The notes under the pieces are model-generated. The model searched no databases and had not been told where the DNA came from. It worked only from the letters and a program-made list of their open reading frames with translations. A DNA stretch of 7,719 bases from an uncultured Ruminococcus sp. (GTDB lineage Bacteria > Bacillota > Clostridia > Oscillospirales > Ruminococcaceae). Where the stretch lies: NCBI GenBank assembly GCA_946188175.1, contig CAMHUJ010000070.1:1-7719 (forward strand), in the 5' to 3' direction. Position numbers and translations under genes: made by a program. Positions 1 through 6,191 of this stretch are shown here, piece by piece. The first letter of the stretch is position 1. Each line of letters starts with the position of its first letter.

Positions 1-570
1 GCGTCCCGCGGTATGGCGATCGGACTGGGCGTCAATCAGATCGCAAGAATCGACCGCTATCATCTGGTACCGAATTTTCTGGTACTGGCGGTCGGGCTTT
101 GCGGCATTCTGTTCCGGAAATGGATTCCGGCAGTGATCGGTGCAGCCGGCTTGATCTGTCTCGCCGCTGCCGAATTGATGACGCCGCTTTATATCGGTCT
201 GTTCGGGGTGATTCCGCTCGGCGTGACCGTCTGGGCAGGCATGGGCTGGAGCGCGCTGAAAAAGGAGGAGGGCTTCCCCCGTTTTCAGATTGATCTGGAG
301 GAATATGAGGCGCAGCGGAAGGCACAGGTCAGTTTTATGCAGCAGCGTGCGCTCCGGCAGGGCGTCCGCACCGCACAGCAGGCGCTTGATCCGGATGCGG
401 AAATGCATGATCTGGCGGAAGAAGCCGGACCCGATGCACTGCCCGCCATGCTTCAGGGCTATCATGCGCGCGGTGCCGGAAGCGATCCGGTCGTACAGGT
501 GCCCGTGCCGCAATTCGACCGGATGCAGACGCTTTCTCCGGAAGATGTCGGCGGACTGGATGAGCTGTAA
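1..570 (+). CDS. Multi-helix membrane protein of the tandem EEGFPxF family, 5'-truncated
   Basis: The frame is open to the left edge (four codons precede the ATG at 13), so this is the 3' part of a gene. Compared with the next gene, about 40 residues are missing: the N-terminus and helix 1. Numbering from the ATG at 13, three hydrophobic helices lie at about 18-34, 37-54 and 57-79, then EEGFPRF at 85-91 and a polar, probably cytoplasmic tail of about 95 residues. The tail carries ALxxGxR (113-119), MHDL (131-134), GYxARxxGxDPxV (149-161) and DxMxTL (169-174). All of these recur in the next gene at nearly identical spacing, so the two are close paralogues. No enzymatic motif is visible and I do not recognise a named family. 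The stop is 17 bases before the next start, so co-transcription is likely. Coding status is firm; function is unknown. Confidence 0.85.
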   Translation, partial: ASRGMAIGLGVNQIARIDRYHLVPNFLVLAVGLCGILFRKWIPAVIGAAGLICLAAAELMTPLYIGLFGVIPLGVTVWAGMGWSALKKEEGFPRFQIDLEEYEAQRKAQVSFMQQRALRQGVRTAQQALDPDAEMHDLAEEAGPDALPAMLQGYHARGAGSDPVVQVPVPQFDRMQTLSPEDVGGLDEL

Positions 571-574
571 CCGT

Positions 575-580
575 AGGAGG
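575..580 (+). promoter_or_regulatory. Ribosome binding site, second membrane-protein gene
   Basis: A perfect AGGAGG sits seven bases before the ATG at 588. This fixes the start of the second gene and shows that the 17-base gap is an intra-operon spacer. Confidence 0.85.
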
Positions 581-587
581 AAACAGT

Positions 588-1259
588 ATGGCAAGTATTT
601 ATACAGATGATGCCCGCCTTGTGCGGTATGAAAAAATGCGAAAGCGAAAGGATATTCTGGAGAAGATTCGCGGCGCCTGTATGATCATTGCACTGCTTCT
701 GGCAATCGGTGAAGCAGTGCCGACGCTGCTGGACAGTGTGGTCGGCGGTCTGGCGATGCTGCGCGGACTGGACAGCTTTTTTGTGTCGATCATCGCGGTG
801 CTGACTGCGGCGGCTGCAATTTTTGCGATCTATAAGCGGAACTGGATCATTTCCATAGTCGTTCTGGCTGTGGTCGGTCTGATGTGCAGCATAGGCGTGC
901 TGCATTTCTGGGGCTATTTTCTGACCGCACCGCTGTTCGTCGCGCTGATCTGCGATATCTTCTGGGTGAAGCTCAGTCAGGAGGAAGGCTTTCCGCAGTT
1001 CCGGCTTGAGATCGGCCGCCATGAGGCAACGGAAAAGGCATGGGATTATACGGCAAGAAAAAATGCACTGGAGAGCGGCGCGCGCGTCGCTGCGACCGGT
1101 TCCGAATCGGATCGGGATATGCATGATCTGCTCGATGAGAGCGCGGAGGTCATCAATGCCGGTCTGACGGGATATCAGGCACGCAGCGAGGGTGCTGATC
1201 CGCTGGTGCATAAGGGCGAAAAACACAGCGACATCATGGATACACTGGAGGAATTCTGA
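588..1259 (+). CDS. Four-helix membrane protein of the tandem EEGFPxF family
   Basis: This 223-residue protein is complete, with a strong ribosome binding site. It has a short charged N-terminus containing YEKMR (14-18), then helices at about 29-48, 63-82, 84-103 and 108-127. The juxtamembrane motif EEGFPQF (132-138) follows, with a polar tail to residue 223. The tail shares ALxxGxR (160-166), MHDL (178-181), GYxARxxGxDPxV (195-207) and DxMxTL (215-220) with the gene before it; F138 to M178 is 40 residues in both. The YExxR and GFPxF motifs also link it to the two genes that follow (YEYCR/GYPEF and YENNR/GYPLF). By the positive-inside rule the basic stretch at 18-28 suggests a cytoplasmic N-terminus, and four helices then put the tail in the cytoplasm as well. 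There is no catalytic signature. The family is unknown to me; a scaffold or sensor role would be a guess. Confidence 0.9.
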   Translation: MASIYTDDARLVRYEKMRKRKDILEKIRGACMIIALLLAIGEAVPTLLDSVVGGLAMLRGLDSFFVSIIAVLTAAAAIFAIYKRNWIISIVVLAVVGLMCSIGVLHFWGYFLTAPLFVALICDIFWVKLSQEEGFPQFRLEIGRHEATEKAWDYTARKNALESGARVAATGSESDRDMHDLLDESAEVINAGLTGYQARSEGADPLVHKGEKHSDIMDTLEEF

Positions 1260-1264
1260 CAGCA

Positions 1265-1283
1265 TTCCGTTTCGGGAACGGAA
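1265..1283 (+). other. Intercistronic hairpin between membrane-protein genes 2 and 3
   Basis: TTCCGTT at 1265-1271 and AACGGAA at 1277-1283 are perfect inverted repeats of seven bases around a five-base loop, starting six bases after the preceding stop codon. A CAAACAG stretch follows rather than a T-run, so it does not look like a standard intrinsic terminator. It could stabilise or process the message, or damp readthrough into gene 3. A 7-bp stem can also occur by chance. Confidence 0.4.
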
Positions 1284-1324
1284 CAAACAGAAACCGATCA
1301 ATAAAGGGGAAAGGATGAATCACT

Positions 1325-2422
1325 ATGGCAGAGATGAAAAACAATCCGTTTGAAGATGACAAACCGAAAATTGTACACTTGGAAAAAAGCGAGTCGCACT
1401 ATGAATATTGCCGGATGCAGATGCATGATATCGAGAAGGTTCACCGCCGGACATTCATCTGCAATGTGGTGCTGTGCATTCTGGTATGTTTCCTTTCGAT
1501 TTTCAAGCGGTACATTGCAATGTTTGATTTGCTGAGCCGTCCGATGCTTGATCTGGATAAGCCGCAGGCAACGCTGACCGGCGGTATCTTCCAGATTCTG
1601 TTCGGCATGATGATTGTGCTGCTCGGCTACCTTGCATGGGCGAATTACCGGACGCTGAATATCATTCTCGGCGGCTGGTATGCAATGGTGACGCTGCTCG
1701 GCATATTCCGGCTGGAATATCTTTCGGCGCTGATCGGCGTGGTCGGCGTGGTGTTCTATTTCTTCTCGATCAGAGAGCTGGGCAAGGAACAGGCATTGTC
1801 GCAAATGGAGGGCTATCCGGAATTCCATGAGAAGCTGGATATATCCAAATCGGATATTGTCATACAGACGCTGCTGGCGCATCAGGGCGAGCGCAGAACG
1901 AAATCCACGCTCTTTACGACGGATTATTCGCTCCGCAAAAAAAAGAAGAAGAATACGCCCTTCGGTTATGCAGAGCCGGAGGCGGAAAAGGATAAGGTCG
2001 CAGAGGCAGGCGCAGTGCTTGCCGAAACACTGCAAAAGCGTCTTGATGATGTGCATAAGGCGAAGGATGCAGCTGCCGGTGCAGCTGAAAAGGCAGAGGC
2101 TTCCGGCTCCGAAACGGCAGAATCCCCTGCTGCGGAAACCGGTATGGCTGATCTGATTCCGGAGCAGGCGGAGCCCGCAGCGGCAGAAGAATCTGCACCG
2201 GAAACGGACGCCGCACCGGAGATGCAGCCGGAAACGAAGCCTGAAAACATCGAGCCGGAACGTGCAGATGCAGAAGCTGCTGCCGCCGCAATTCTCGCAG
2301 AGGCAGAAGCGCGTTCGCAGAAGATCCTCGAGGAAGCAGAGAAAAAAGCAAAGGCTGTGACAGAGCAGACTGCCCCAAATCAGCAGCCCAATCCGAACCG
2401 CAAAAAGAAAAAGCGCCGCTGA
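1325..2422 (+). CDS. Four-helix GYPxF-family membrane protein with long Ala/Glu-rich coiled-coil tail
   Basis: This 365-residue protein has a purine-rich ribosome binding stretch (GGGGAAAGGA, 1305-1314) about ten bases before its start. YEYCR is at 27-30 (Y26), with predicted helices at about 43-60, 86-107, 110-127 and 131-149. GIFQILFG (87-94) in helix 2 matches GAFQILFG of the next gene, and MEGYPEF (161-167) follows helix 4. From about 205 the protein is soluble-looking: a KKKKK run (205-209), then a long segment rich in Ala, Glu and Pro. Next comes a likely helical coiled coil at about 273-345 with repeating ILxEAE units, and a basic terminus (RKKKKRR). Such A/E repeats occur in structural or scaffolding proteins, but composition alone cannot assign a job. 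The gap to the next gene is 28 bases. Paralogy with the neighbours is clear to the eye; function is unknown. Confidence 0.9.
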   Translation: MAEMKNNPFEDDKPKIVHLEKSESHYEYCRMQMHDIEKVHRRTFICNVVLCILVCFLSIFKRYIAMFDLLSRPMLDLDKPQATLTGGIFQILFGMMIVLLGYLAWANYRTLNIILGGWYAMVTLLGIFRLEYLSALIGVVGVVFYFFSIRELGKEQALSQMEGYPEFHEKLDISKSDIVIQTLLAHQGERRTKSTLFTTDYSLRKKKKKNTPFGYAEPEAEKDKVAEAGAVLAETLQKRLDDVHKAKDAAAGAAEKAEASGSETAESPAAETGMADLIPEQAEPAAAEESAPETDAAPEMQPETKPENIEPERADAEAAAAAILAEAEARSQKILEEAEKKAKAVTEQTAPNQQPNPNRKKKKRR

Positions 2423-2436
2423 ACCGGACAGAAGAA

Positions 2437-2442
2437 AAGGAG
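2437..2442 (+). promoter_or_regulatory. Ribosome binding site, fourth membrane-protein gene
   Basis: AAGGAG lies eight bases before the ATG at 2451, within a 28-base spacer. This supports that start and coupling to the gene upstream. Confidence 0.8.
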
Positions 2443-2450
2443 TTTCCGCT

Positions 2451-3410
2451 ATGGGCATTTCACCGGAAGTTGAAGCACAATATGAGAATAACCGTCTCCG
2501 CATGATGCAGGTCAACCGCGGTTTCCGCCGCTTTATGTGGTTCAGCATCATTCTCGGCGCACTGATTTTCAGTACGTCATTCTTTGCCGGTGCGGCGTCC
2601 ACGCTGCATGATCATCAGGAGGGACCGTCGATTTTCTACTATGCCATGTCCTCCGGTGCATTCCAGATTTTATTCGGTCTGGTGACGATTCTGCTCGGCT
2701 GGCTGACTGCGATGAAAAACAGAGTCCCGAGCCTGATCTCGCTCGGTGTGGATGCGCTCGGATTTCTGATGATTCTGCTCGGAAAGAACGGGACGTTTTC
2801 CACAATCAATATCATTTTTGTCGCACTGGGCATTGCGCTCAATGTCTGGGCGCAGATGCTCTGCAATGCGAACGATGAACTGAAATTACAGCCGGGCTAT
2901 CCGCTCTTTTCGGTTCAGGCGGATTACCGCGCGCATTATGAAATTCCGGCGGATGTCCTCGCAAGAAAGGCGCAGGCATCTACGCATATGGCAGAGATCG
3001 GCAGAGCCGCAGCCAATCCGGAGACTGCTCCGGCAGCGGCATCTGCACCGAATCTGTTTCTGAATCCGGCGCCGGTCAGGCTGCCGGAGGAAGTAAAGCT
3101 CTCGGCAGAAACGGAGCAGTCGCTCGGCATCTCCGAAATGACCGGCAGCTCGACGCTGTTTCTTCCGAAGGCGGAGCAGCTTGCTGCGCCTTCCGATGTT
3201 TCGCTCGATTCGCTTTCCGTGCAGACACCGCAGGTCAGTGAAGCAGCGCTGCCGCAGGTCGATGCGGCGGATCTCCTCGCGGACATGACCGCAATTCCCT
3301 CGCATGCGACCCTCAAGGGCAATCCGGATATGCTTCCGACGCCCGAGGAGGTCAAGGCGCGGCTTGCTGCGATGAAAAAGGCAAGAGCAGAGCATCATCC
3401 GGAGGGCTGA
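2451..3410 (+). CDS. Four-helix GYPxF-family membrane protein with Ala/Pro/Ser-rich tail
   Basis: This is a complete 319-residue protein. YENNR is at 11-15, with helices at about 29-49, 69-88, 92-110 and 116-137. GAFQILFG (69-76) in helix 2 and LLG twelve residues from its start (81-83) match the preceding gene at the same spacing. PGYPLF (148-153) follows helix 4. The remaining 165 residues or so are polar and low in aromatic residues: Ala/Pro/Ser/Glu-rich, probably disordered. They end in a more ordered-looking stretch at about 275-317 containing GNPDMLPTPEEV and a basic, Ala-rich helix. TPEEV loosely recalls SPEDV near the end of the first gene, which is weak evidence. No enzymatic residues stand out. 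It appears to close the four-gene array: the next gene lies 61 bases away and belongs to a different small-protein type. Confidence 0.9.
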   Translation: MGISPEVEAQYENNRLRMMQVNRGFRRFMWFSIILGALIFSTSFFAGAASTLHDHQEGPSIFYYAMSSGAFQILFGLVTILLGWLTAMKNRVPSLISLGVDALGFLMILLGKNGTFSTINIIFVALGIALNVWAQMLCNANDELKLQPGYPLFSVQADYRAHYEIPADVLARKAQASTHMAEIGRAAANPETAPAAASAPNLFLNPAPVRLPEEVKLSAETEQSLGISEMTGSSTLFLPKAEQLAAPSDVSLDSLSVQTPQVSEAALPQVDAADLLADMTAIPSHATLKGNPDMLPTPEEVKARLAAMKKARAEHHPEG

Positions 3411-3458
3411 TCCTTCGGTTCAGACAATCACACAAAGCATTGGATGATATGACAGTAC

Positions 3459-3464
3459 AAGGAG
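3459..3464 (+). promoter_or_regulatory. Ribosome binding site, fifth gene
   Basis: AAGGAG lies seven bases before the ATG at 3472 and supports that start. The 61-base spacer upstream holds no promoter I would defend. Confidence 0.8.
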
Positions 3465-3471
3465 AATCACA

Positions 3472-3957
3472 ATGAAAATACGGGAGATACTGCGCAATTT
3501 CGGTATCGCACTGCTCGGCTGGGTGCTGAGCGGCGCAGGGGCGTTTCTCGCCTTCTGGCTGCAATTTCTTGGCTCGGAGAAGACGGACAGTCGTGAAGGC
3601 CTCGGCTTTCTTATGGGCTGGTACTGGGATGTCAATCTGCGGTTTTATGTGCTCGGCGCAGTGCTGAGCATTGTCTGCTTTACCGTGTTCTGGCGGCTGA
3701 TGCTGCGCAGAACACTGCTGAATCTGCTGCCGCTGAAAAAAGGCTGGATTGTTCTTTGGATTCTGCTGGGATTGCTTGCGCTGTTCATTCATTTTCTGCT
3801 GTTCTTTCTCGGCATGATGATGACAATTTCATTTTTCGATTCACCGGATCCGGAATGGACAATCGGTTTTTCCTTTGTATATGTCGGCTATGCAGTCATT
3901 CTGATGCTGACGGACTGCATCCTTACAGTAAGGAAGAAAAAGCATGAACAGGTCTGA
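3472..3957 (+). CDS. Small four-helix membrane protein of unknown function, first of a duplicated pair
   Basis: This 161-residue protein is almost entirely membrane-embedded. Predicted helices lie at about 10-33, 57-78, 91-117 and 130-152, with a short basic C-terminus (RKKKHEQV). It has no soluble domain, no cysteine pair and no recognised catalytic motif. GAVLS at 62-66 in helix 2 and RRT at 79-81 right after it match GAVLS (64-68) and SRT (81-83) of the next protein. Lengths and helix layout agree too, so the pair probably arose by duplication. It lacks the YExxR and GYPxF motifs of the four upstream proteins. The last 14 bases overlap the next gene, which indicates translational coupling and perhaps a heteromeric complex of the two products. 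I do not recognise the family. Confidence 0.85.
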   Translation: MKIREILRNFGIALLGWVLSGAGAFLAFWLQFLGSEKTDSREGLGFLMGWYWDVNLRFYVLGAVLSIVCFTVFWRLMLRRTLLNLLPLKKGWIVLWILLGLLALFIHFLLFFLGMMMTISFFDSPDPEWTIGFSFVYVGYAVILMLTDCILTVRKKKHEQV

Positions 3958-4483
3958 CTTTCAGCCGCTGAAAAATATCCTGCTGACGGCAGCATGCTGG
4001 CTTCTGCAATGGGTGTGCGGATATTTCTCTGCCATGCTGATGTATACCGGAATGTTCTCGACCTTTGAAGCTGCGCGGGTCGGAAAGCTGACGTATGAAG
4101 TGGTCAAAGTGCATCCGGTCTGCTTTGCAGCGGGCGCAGTGCTGAGTCCGCTGCTGTTTGCGCTGATCTGGTTTCTGCTGCTGAGCCGGACATTTCCGTT
4201 CTGGCGGACGGAAAAGCGCAAGCCGCTTTTGATCTGGCGGCTTCAGGCTGTGATCGGGCTGGCGGGATTGTTTTGCACGCAGATATTTGCAATGGTTCAG
4301 ATGAAGGACCGTGCGGTATCTCTGCGCTCATCCTTACCCCTTCCGCGAACCATTCGTCCTGCGTTTGCGGAGAATTATCCGGTTATTATGATTGCGGCAG
4401 CGGTGATTCTGCTGCTTTCGGGCTGTCAGGCGATCCGGCAAACTACGCCTGCGCAGATCGCACAGTCCCATACAGATTTATAA
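3944..4483 (+). CDS. Small four-helix membrane protein of unknown function, second of a duplicated pair
   Basis: This 179-residue protein starts inside the previous gene (14-base overlap) behind AAGGA at 3930-3934, nine bases before the ATG. Predicted helices lie at about 11-34, 59-80, 95-118 and 146-164. GAVLS (64-68) and SRT (81-83) align with the preceding protein. The segment between helices 3 and 4 (119-145) is longer and more polar here and includes several Arg and Pro residues. The short tail after helix 4 (165-179) is polar. SGCQAI near the end of helix 4 resembles part of a lipobox but is at the wrong end of the protein to be a lipoprotein signal. The stop is 26 bases before yifB. 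Function is unknown; a partner role with the overlapping gene is inferred from coupling. Confidence 0.82.
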   Translation: MNRSDFQPLKNILLTAACWLLQWVCGYFSAMLMYTGMFSTFEAARVGKLTYEVVKVHPVCFAAGAVLSPLLFALIWFLLLSRTFPFWRTEKRKPLLIWRLQAVIGLAGLFCTQIFAMVQMKDRAVSLRSSLPLPRTIRPAFAENYPVIMIAAAVILLLSGCQAIRQTTPAQIAQSHTDL

Positions 4484-4509
4484 GATTATCATGAAACGGC
4501 GGTGAAGCA

Positions 4510-6051
4510 ATGTTTGCAAAGGTAAGCAGTCTGGGATTATTCGGGCTGAATGCATTTCCGGTTGATGTGGAGATCAACCTGAGCAAGGGCTTGCCGCGCT
4601 TCGAGATTGTCGGGCTTGCAGATGCCGCCGTGCAGGAGAGCCGTGAGCGCATCAAATCCGCGCTCTATACCTGCGGCATCATGTTCCCGACCTCAAACTG
4701 TATTGTTAACCTCGCACCGGCAGACCGCCGCAAAAACGGCAGTATGCACGATCTTGCGATTTTTATGGCGATTCTTGCGGCACTCGGCAGAGTACAGGTG
4801 CCGGAGGATGCCGCGATCATCGGCGAGGTCTCATTGAACGGCGATGTCAGACCGGTCAACGGCGTTCTGCCGATGACGCTGACCGCCAGGCAGCGCGGTA
4901 TCAAAACGATGTATGTGCCGCTTGCGAATGCCAAGGAGGCAGCCGTCGTCGAGGATATGACCGTTTACGGCGTACCGGATGCAAAATCGCTGCTGGAGCA
5001 TCTGGAGGGCGAAACGTGCTTGCAGCCGATGCAGCATATCGGGCTGGAGCAGGTCGATGCGCCGCCGATTCCGGATTTTGCCGATGTGCACGGGCAGACT
5101 GCCGCAAAGCATGCGCTCGAGCTTGCAGCCGCAGGCGGACACAATGCGCTGCTGATCGGACCGCCGGGCAGCGGCAAGAGTATGCTCGCCAAGCGCATGC
5201 CGGGGATTCTGCCTGCGCTGACCTTTGCAGAATCCATTGAAACGACGATGATTCATTCCGTTGCGGGACTGCTCGATGCAGAGCATCCGCTCGTGACGGT
5301 CAGACCATTCCGTTCGCCGCACCATACGATCTCCTCGGCAGGACTTGCGGGCGGCGGCACCGTGCCGCATCCGGGCGAGATCTCGCTTGCACACAACGGA
5401 CTGCTTTTTCTCGATGAGCTGGCGGAATTTGACCGCCGGACACTGGAAATTCTGCGGCAGCCGCTGGAAGACAGAGAGGTCACGATCTCCCGCGCCGCGG
5501 GCACGATCCGCTATCCCTGTTCGATCATGCTGATCGCGGCGATGAATCCCTGCCCCTGCGGCTATCTGGGGCATCCGACACGCCCCTGCACCTGCGGACA
5601 GCGTGCCGCAGCGCAGTATCTCAACCGCATTTCCGGTCCGCTGCTTGACCGCTTTGACCTGCATATCGAGGCAGCGCCGGTCACCTTTGACGATCTCTCC
5701 TCGCAGAAGCCGGAGGAATCGAGCGCCGAGATCAGAAAGCGCGTGGTTGCCGCAAGAGAGATTCAGAATCAGCGCTTTGCGGGAACAAAGATCACCTGCA
5801 ATGCGCGCATTACGCCGGATAAGCTCGCTGCCTTCTGTCCGATGACGGACAGCGCAAAGGCGCGGCTCAAGGCGGTATTCGAGAAAATGGGACTCTCGGC
5901 AAGAGCCTATGACCGGCTGCTCAAGGTCGCGCGCACCGCGGCTGATATGGCAGGCAGCGAGGTCATTGATGCGGTACATATCGCCGAAGCCGTGCAGTAC
6001 CGCACGCTCGACCGCAAATACTGGCAGACCGGCAGTACCGACAGCCGCTGA
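4510..6051 (+). CDS. yifB: YifB/ComM-family AAA+ ATPase (Mg-chelatase-like)
   Basis: At 513 residues this matches the usual length of about 500-510 for the family. The N-terminal ChlI-type domain (about 1-170) opens with the typical AKVxSxGLxGLxAxPVxVEINLSxGLP pattern and IVGLADAAVQESRERI. The AAA+ core has Walker A GPPGSGKS (217-224), Walker B LLFLDE with D302 and E303, and the family's cysteine cluster C348, C350, C360 and C362 in NPCPCG and PCTCG. LLDRFDLH is at 378-385. The C-terminal Mg-chelatase domain ends with GLSARAYDRLLKVARTAADM and HIAEAVQYR. Despite the name it is not a chelatase subunit of chlorophyll synthesis. In Vibrio cholerae and Haemophilus, ComM is a hexameric helicase that promotes branch migration during natural transformation, and that role is only inferred here. 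The ribosome binding site is weak (GGTGA at 4501-4505, four bases away). The start is fixed by family alignment and by a stop codon just upstream in frame. Confidence 0.97.
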   Translation: MFAKVSSLGLFGLNAFPVDVEINLSKGLPRFEIVGLADAAVQESRERIKSALYTCGIMFPTSNCIVNLAPADRRKNGSMHDLAIFMAILAALGRVQVPEDAAIIGEVSLNGDVRPVNGVLPMTLTARQRGIKTMYVPLANAKEAAVVEDMTVYGVPDAKSLLEHLEGETCLQPMQHIGLEQVDAPPIPDFADVHGQTAAKHALELAAAGGHNALLIGPPGSGKSMLAKRMPGILPALTFAESIETTMIHSVAGLLDAEHPLVTVRPFRSPHHTISSAGLAGGGTVPHPGEISLAHNGLLFLDELAEFDRRTLEILRQPLEDREVTISRAAGTIRYPCSIMLIAAMNPCPCGYLGHPTRPCTCGQRAAAQYLNRISGPLLDRFDLHIEAAPVTFDDLSSQKPEESSAEIRKRVVAAREIQNQRFAGTKITCNARITPDKLAAFCPMTDSAKARLKAVFEKMGLSARAYDRLLKVARTAADMAGSEVIDAVHIAEAVQYRTLDRKYWQTGSTDSR

Positions 6052-6073
6052 TCTGCCCTTCTGCCGATCATGT

Positions 6074-6081
6074 GATACAAT
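6074..6081 (+). promoter_or_regulatory. Possible extended -10 promoter element for the SEDS gene
   Basis: The gap after yifB contains TGATACAAT (6073-6081), an extended -10 with TACAAT matching the consensus at five of six bases. The -35 region at 17-base spacing (CTGCCC, 6053-6058) is poor. If real, the transcript would start near 6088 and carry both hairpins in a leader of about 100 bases before the SEDS gene. This is a candidate only. Confidence 0.35.
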
Positions 6082-6099
6082 CATTTCCATAACGGGATT

Positions 6100-6143
6100 C
6101 CAAAGGGGTAATGTCCCTTTGGCGGAGTTTGAGGCGGAGCCTC
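6100..6143 (+). repeat. Two adjacent hairpins; possible dispersed intergenic element or terminator
   Basis: Hairpin A has CCAAAGGG (6100-6107) pairing with CCCTTTGG (6115-6122), eight perfect pairs plus a G-U pair, with a loop of five bases. Hairpin B has GAGGC (6131-6135) and GCCTC (6139-6143) around GGA, eight bases after A. Neither is followed by a T-run, which argues against a classical intrinsic terminator. The double-hairpin layout with GGCGGAGTTTGAGGCGGAGCCTC resembles small intergenic elements I associate with Clostridia genomes. That resemblance is from memory and unchecked. It could also be a processing or regulatory leader for the SEDS gene. Confidence 0.5.
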
Positions 6144-6178
6144 TATATCAATCATCGAAGATACCGCTAAAGAGAAAC

Positions 6179-6185
6179 AGGAGAG
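6179..6185 (+). promoter_or_regulatory. Ribosome binding site that decides a TTG start
   Basis: AGGAGAG at 6179-6185 lies six bases before TTG at 6192. No ATG with comparable spacing is in frame nearby, so the site supports the TTG as the true start of the SEDS gene. Confidence 0.75.
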
Positions 6186-6191
6186 AACAAA

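Noticed and set aside
13..15. ATG as true start of the first gene
   Set aside because: The frame stays open upstream, no ribosome binding site is visible in the few bases available, and comparison with the second gene shows that helix 1 would be missing.
462..1301. 279-codon minus-strand frame across the first two genes
   Set aside because: Low-complexity His/Gln/Arg-rich product opposite paralogous plus-strand genes. Paralogy supports only the plus strand.
1298..2602. 434-codon open frame on the minus strand
   Set aside because: It lies opposite two well-supported genes and encodes a Cys/Arg/His-rich product with no recognisable domain and no good ribosome binding site. It is a shadow of the Ala/Glu-rich codons on the plus strand.
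3408..3425. CTGA...TCAG hairpin at the stop of the fourth gene
   Set aside because: The stem is short and interrupted by a mismatch, with no T-run, so it is too weak to call a terminator.
3411..3471. Possible promoter before the fifth gene
   Set aside because: No -35/-10 pair with sensible spacing was found; TTCAGA and TGATAT are about 20 bases apart and both match poorly.
4491..4505. Tiny ORF (MKRR) just before yifB as a leader peptide
   Set aside because: Four codons with no ribosome binding site or attenuator-like structure; it occurs easily by chance.
4831..6090. 419-codon open frame on the minus strand opposite yifB
   Set aside because: The plus strand carries an unmistakable YifB with all motifs. 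The antisense product is Arg-rich and domainless.
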